NCBI GenBank assembly: GCA_964501075.1
Contig: CAZCRE010000056.1
Span: 1 to 8,720, forward strand
Direction: 5' to 3'
From: CAZCRE01 sp964501075
GTDB lineage: Archaea > Thermoproteota > Bathyarchaeia > Bathyarchaeales > Bathycorpusculaceae
DNA length: 8,720 nucleotides
Shown here: positions 5,715 to 8,720 of the stretch, in pieces
Position numbering within the stretch: the first letter of the stretch is position 1
How the letters are laid out: each line of letters begins with the position of its first letter
Notes under the pieces: generated by a model
What the model was told of the DNA's origin: nothing
The model's database searches: none
Seen by the model: the letters and a program-made list of their open reading frames with translations, nothing else
Position numbers and translations under genes: made by a program

Positions 5715-8654
5715 CTAGGCTTGTTCAGTCCACTTGTCGAGGTTCCTTTGAGACTTGTCCGCAATTCGTCTAAGCACAGTTGAACCTCTATCCGCATAGG
5801 TACCTGCATTATCGGTACTACGTTCCATGATTCTTCTCAGAGTTTCAATCTCATCGAAGACTAACTGGTACATCTTCTGTGGGAACGACTTGCAGCCTAG
5901 CAGGGCTAGTATCTCCAAAGCCATTTTGTCTAGGGCTGCCCTGGGTTTGGTTGCAGGGTCTTTCAGGCCCTCTTCAATAGCCGCTTCGAAACTGCCTGCT
6001 CTAGTCTCTAGTTCACACATCTGCTGGATGTATTCTCGTATCTGTGTTAGAGGAGCCTCTTCCACCTTTGTCAATTCATTCTCTCTGAATATCTTCCTTA
6101 GCTGAGCCAAACTCGAGCTTTCAACTGCTGGAATTGGCAAACGGGTCAGTTGACCTTTCTTGAATTCCATCCAAAGGCCTCTTGTTTCCAATCGTTCGCC
6201 TAGGAGATGTATAAGGCCGAAGATACTGTTCAAGAAGACTATAATCGCAGCGACATGCTCTTCCTTGATCTGCTTTGTGGGATAGAGAGGCCACCACACG
6301 TTAGATACAGTTTCTTTATCCAGCTCAAACATTAACGGATATTGTGTGTCGAGCTGACCTCTTCTGAGGAGCATTAGTTTACTTGCATAACCCTCTTGCC
6401 AAAACTTGCATTGAACCTCACGCTTATTCGTGACCACTAGGAAGCTATGTGGAGTTCCTCTAATAGATTTGAATCCAATCTTCTGTCCACTTCCCCAGAC
6501 GGCATAGTAGCATGCTCCTTCAGGTACGTTTGCAAGTACATCAAAGCCTCCACTGTGATCAACTTCAGATCCTATTTTGAAATATGTGGTCAACGGAACG
6601 CAATATGTCATAACGTTGAGATGATGCTCAGTCAGTTCCAAGTTCTTGAAGGCAACTAATCTGTACCAGTTGTCCACTGAGGATTTCACGCGTTCCCAAC
6701 TGAACCATCTAGTATTGGCAGCGACTGACAGATTTTCTCGGGGTAGAACTACCGCATTTGAACGCGTCTTTATGCCGTGTGCCAACGCATCTATCTCATG
6801 CAGTTTTAATCCTTCTATCGGCAGGAACAAGTTGACGATACAAGTTTCGTCTTCTTTCTCTCCTCGCCTCTTTCTCAATACAAGAAGTATCTCCCTGAAC
6901 TGTGTATCACTGCTGAAGTTTGGAGCCCCTTCAGCATAGCTGATTACGATATATTCTATGAAGTAAGTGCCCGCTATCCCATTTCTTACATCTGCCCAGC
7001 CATCCCTACTCAGGACCGAATTCGGCAAAACAAGAGCAATACGACCATTATGTTTGCACAGTTTATCAGCCAGCACCAAAAACGGCTTTGCCAAGCCGGC
7101 TACAAAGAGGTTAGTGATTTTGTTCTTTCCAAACCTTAGTCTCTGACTAGTTAGATCGCCTCTGGCATGACCTCCAATTAGATTCGGCACTCTGTCACTT
7201 CTGGTGAAGGGTGGGTTCATTATTACGACGTCAAAGGAACCCCTCACCTTTTCGTACCGTTCTTCTGACTTTGTACTAAGGGTGATTCCTGCGTGATCAG
7301 ATTTGATCACCGCCCCCCGAAGCAGATCTAGACTTCCGGCTTTGTCAGTTCCTACAGGCGCATGGAGTATTTCCAATCTGCTTCGCGGAATAGCAAGACT
7401 CGCCAATGTGAGAGAGCTTGAAGAAAGTGCTACTGCGGTTTTCAGTGCGTCAATTCCGTACATGTCCGCGAGTAAGACTTTGTGAACATGATCAAGAAGA
7501 GGTTCCGATAACTTTTGGTCAAGGAGATTGCTGACTGTCGTTGAAGTCAGAGCGTATCGCTTTTTGATAAAGAATGACGAAACGAGCAGGCTTCCAGTTC
7601 CACACGCAGGATCGATCACCTTATCATTTTCCGATTCGATGGCAAGATTCGCTAGCAAATATGCAGAGGAGAGTTGCGTGTAGAAAGTGGCATACGCTTT
7701 CCTGTAGGTTTCGGAGAGAAGACGTTGATACATAAAAGCAAGCACATCCCAACCACCTCTCCTCATTATGTCTGTGCCGTTCTTTATTTGCACGTAGAGC
7801 GTCCTTAGCAACTGATCAAGTTGAGGATGACTGGAGATATCCGACCAAGCATTGATTGTAGCCTCTATTACCTCCTCATAGTTTATGTGTCGCAAACGCT
7901 TCAAACCGGTCAGAAATCTGCTCACATTGAGAGGTGACAAGTCCTCAAGTTTCAAGGGGCTACGGACTCGCGCTAGCTCATAAATCAACAATGCGACACC
8001 TCCTAGGGTAAACATGGTTTTTACCGTAAGGTTTGCACAGTCCTCCTCTTTTGAGAAAAACTCGGGGTCGATATCTAATTGTCGAGCCTTTTCGAGGAGA
8101 GTTTTCTTCATCTCGCTGACATGAGGAAGCATTCTGCCAGCCTCTTCTATTGTTTCCATCAAATCTCTGGTCACTTGTTCAGAAGTCAGCCCGACGACAT
8201 CTTTTGCCATCTCCTCCAAAGTTGAGGGGATCTGGGTCACGGGTATTGGCTGTTGATACCATCTTAAGATGTAATCTTTCTCGACAGGGTTCTTCCTGAA
8301 AGCAAGACCGAAGCCGACCTTGCCGCTTGCGAGTGCGTTTTCTATCGCATCACCGCTTTTCGTCGAGGCTTGCTGAATAAGCTCCTTCGGATATACGATT
8401 AATACAACAAAATCTATGTATGCAAACTGAGGTTGCTCGAATCTCTCGGAAGAGCGAGTGTCCAGCTTGTCTTGCGCTGCCTTGTCGTTCCATGATTGCC
8501 CTATCTCTGCTTCTCCGAGCAACGTCCCCATGTATGGATGAGCGATTATCAGATCGGGCGCATAGGTCTGTTTTATTTCTGCTCGCGAAGGAAATCCAAG
8601 TCTGCTAAGAAGAGATGAAAGATGAGCGTTGAAAACTTCCTGTCTGGCTGCCAT
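5715..8654 (-). CDS. N6-adenine DNA methyltransferase, probable single-chain type IIG-like restriction-modification enzyme
   Basis: 979 residues. Order: possible PD-(D/E)xK-like nuclease domain (about 1-135) with D34 in APDLII and E48-A-E50 in GEAEIG, then a Lys/Gln helix; helical linker (about 145-320); methylase core with FYT (324-326), SAM motif I DPACGTG (348-354), acidic motif GIDAL (400-404), catalytic NPPF (480-483) and GRIALVLPNSVL (537-548); probable target-recognition region (about 650-845) ending GLWMEFKKGQLTRLPIP (826-842); helical, charged C-terminus (about 846-979). Motif order and NPPF mark a gamma-class N6-adenine methylase. The length and nuclease-methylase-specificity order fit type IIG enzymes; alternatives are a solitary methylase with a dead nuclease, or a DrmMI- or PglX-like defence methylase. 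ATG 8654 has GGAG 5 bases upstream. The frame is intact. No helicase, specificity or nuclease gene adjoins it inside the window. Confidence 0.85.
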   Translation of the reverse strand: MAARQEVFNAHLSSLLSRLGFPSRAEIKQTYAPDLIIAHPYMGTLLGEAEIGQSWNDKAAQDKLDTRSSERFEQPQFAYIDFVVLIVYPKELIQQASTKSGDAIENALASGKVGFGLAFRKNPVEKDYILRWYQQPIPVTQIPSTLEEMAKDVVGLTSEQVTRDLMETIEEAGRMLPHVSEMKKTLLEKARQLDIDPEFFSKEEDCANLTVKTMFTLGGVALLIYELARVRSPLKLEDLSPLNVSRFLTGLKRLRHINYEEVIEATINAWSDISSHPQLDQLLRTLYVQIKNGTDIMRRGGWDVLAFMYQRLLSETYRKAYATFYTQLSSAYLLANLAIESENDKVIDPACGTGSLLVSSFFIKKRYALTSTTVSNLLDQKLSEPLLDHVHKVLLADMYGIDALKTAVALSSSSLTLASLAIPRSRLEILHAPVGTDKAGSLDLLRGAVIKSDHAGITLSTKSEERYEKVRGSFDVVIMNPPFTRSDRVPNLIGGHARGDLTSQRLRFGKNKITNLFVAGLAKPFLVLADKLCKHNGRIALVLPNSVLSRDGWADVRNGIAGTYFIEYIVISYAEGAPNFSSDTQFREILLVLRKRRGEKEDETCIVNLFLPIEGLKLHEIDALAHGIKTRSNAVVLPRENLSVAANTRWFSWERVKSSVDNWYRLVAFKNLELTEHHLNVMTYCVPLTTYFKIGSEVDHSGGFDVLANVPEGACYYAVWGSGQKIGFKSIRGTPHSFLVVTNKREVQCKFWQEGYASKLMLLRRGQLDTQYPLMFELDKETVSNVWWPLYPTKQIKEEHVAAIIVFLNSIFGLIHLLGERLETRGLWMEFKKGQLTRLPIPAVESSSLAQLRKIFRENELTKVEEAPLTQIREYIQQMCELETRAGSFEAAIEEGLKDPATKPRAALDKMALEILALLGCKSFPQKMYQLVFDEIETLRRIMERSTDNAGTYADRGSTVLRRIADKSQRNLDKWTEQA

Positions 8655-8659
8655 TTATG

Positions 8660-8694
8660 CTCCGCTAATCTTAGTTGTCAATGGATTGTTTTTA
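8660..8694 (-). promoter_or_regulatory. TATA element and Shine-Dalgarno of the methyltransferase gene
   Basis: On the minus strand TTAAAAAC (8687-8694) predicts a transcript start near 8665, and GGAG (8660-8663) lies 5 bases before the ATG. The leader would be only about 10 bases. The methylase is therefore probably the first gene of its transcript. Confidence 0.5.
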
Positions 8695-8720
8695 AGCTTG
8701 CTCAATAAGCCACTGAAGAG

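Noticed and set aside
5827..6105. Plus-strand open frames opposite the methylase gene (also 6447-6659, 6646-6939, 7303-7485, 8420-8608)
   Set aside because: All lie inside the intact methylase gene, have no promoter or Shine-Dalgarno, and give no recognisable protein.

Overview
The window looks archaeal, most likely from the TACK group; Bathyarchaeia is my guess, not shown by the sequence alone. The reasons are AT-rich TATA-type elements about 25 bases before several inferred transcript starts, a SOSS-B/Sulfolobus-type single-OB-fold ssDNA-binding protein with a Gly/Arg tail, a RimI-like N-terminal acetyltransferase, a PPC/DUF296 protein, and frequent GTG or TTG starts. No tRNA, rRNA, CRISPR array or insertion sequence was recognised.

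Left part (1-2870), mostly + strand: the 3' end of an ssDNA-binding protein gene (1-297) with a hairpin terminator; a complete malic enzyme (534-1916) with its own promoter and Shine-Dalgarno; a small membrane protein with a C-terminal helix-hairpin-helix domain (2019-2480), also with its own promoter; and a convergent small basic winged-helix-like gene (2499-2783, minus).

Middle (2871-5583): a PPC/DUF296 protein (2871-3296, +) overlaps at its 3' end with a minus-strand two-gene operon. That operon is a polytopic UPF0104/AglD-like membrane protein (3724-4863) followed by a rimI-like acetyltransferase (3282-3740), joined by a 17-base overlap. Divergent from it is an HD-domain phosphohydrolase-like gene (5032-5583, +).

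Right part (5715-8654, minus): one large gene for a 979-residue N6-adenine DNA methyltransferase. It has a probable N-terminal nuclease-like domain (ExE instead of ExK), a gamma-type methylase core (DPACGTG ... NPPF), a probable target-recognition region and a helical C-terminus. The layout resembles a single-chain type IIG restriction-modification enzyme. This is the accessory element of the window; the other genes look like ordinary housekeeping genes, each mostly with its own promoter. The methylase starts 66 bases from the right edge, so any divergent partner would lie outside the window.
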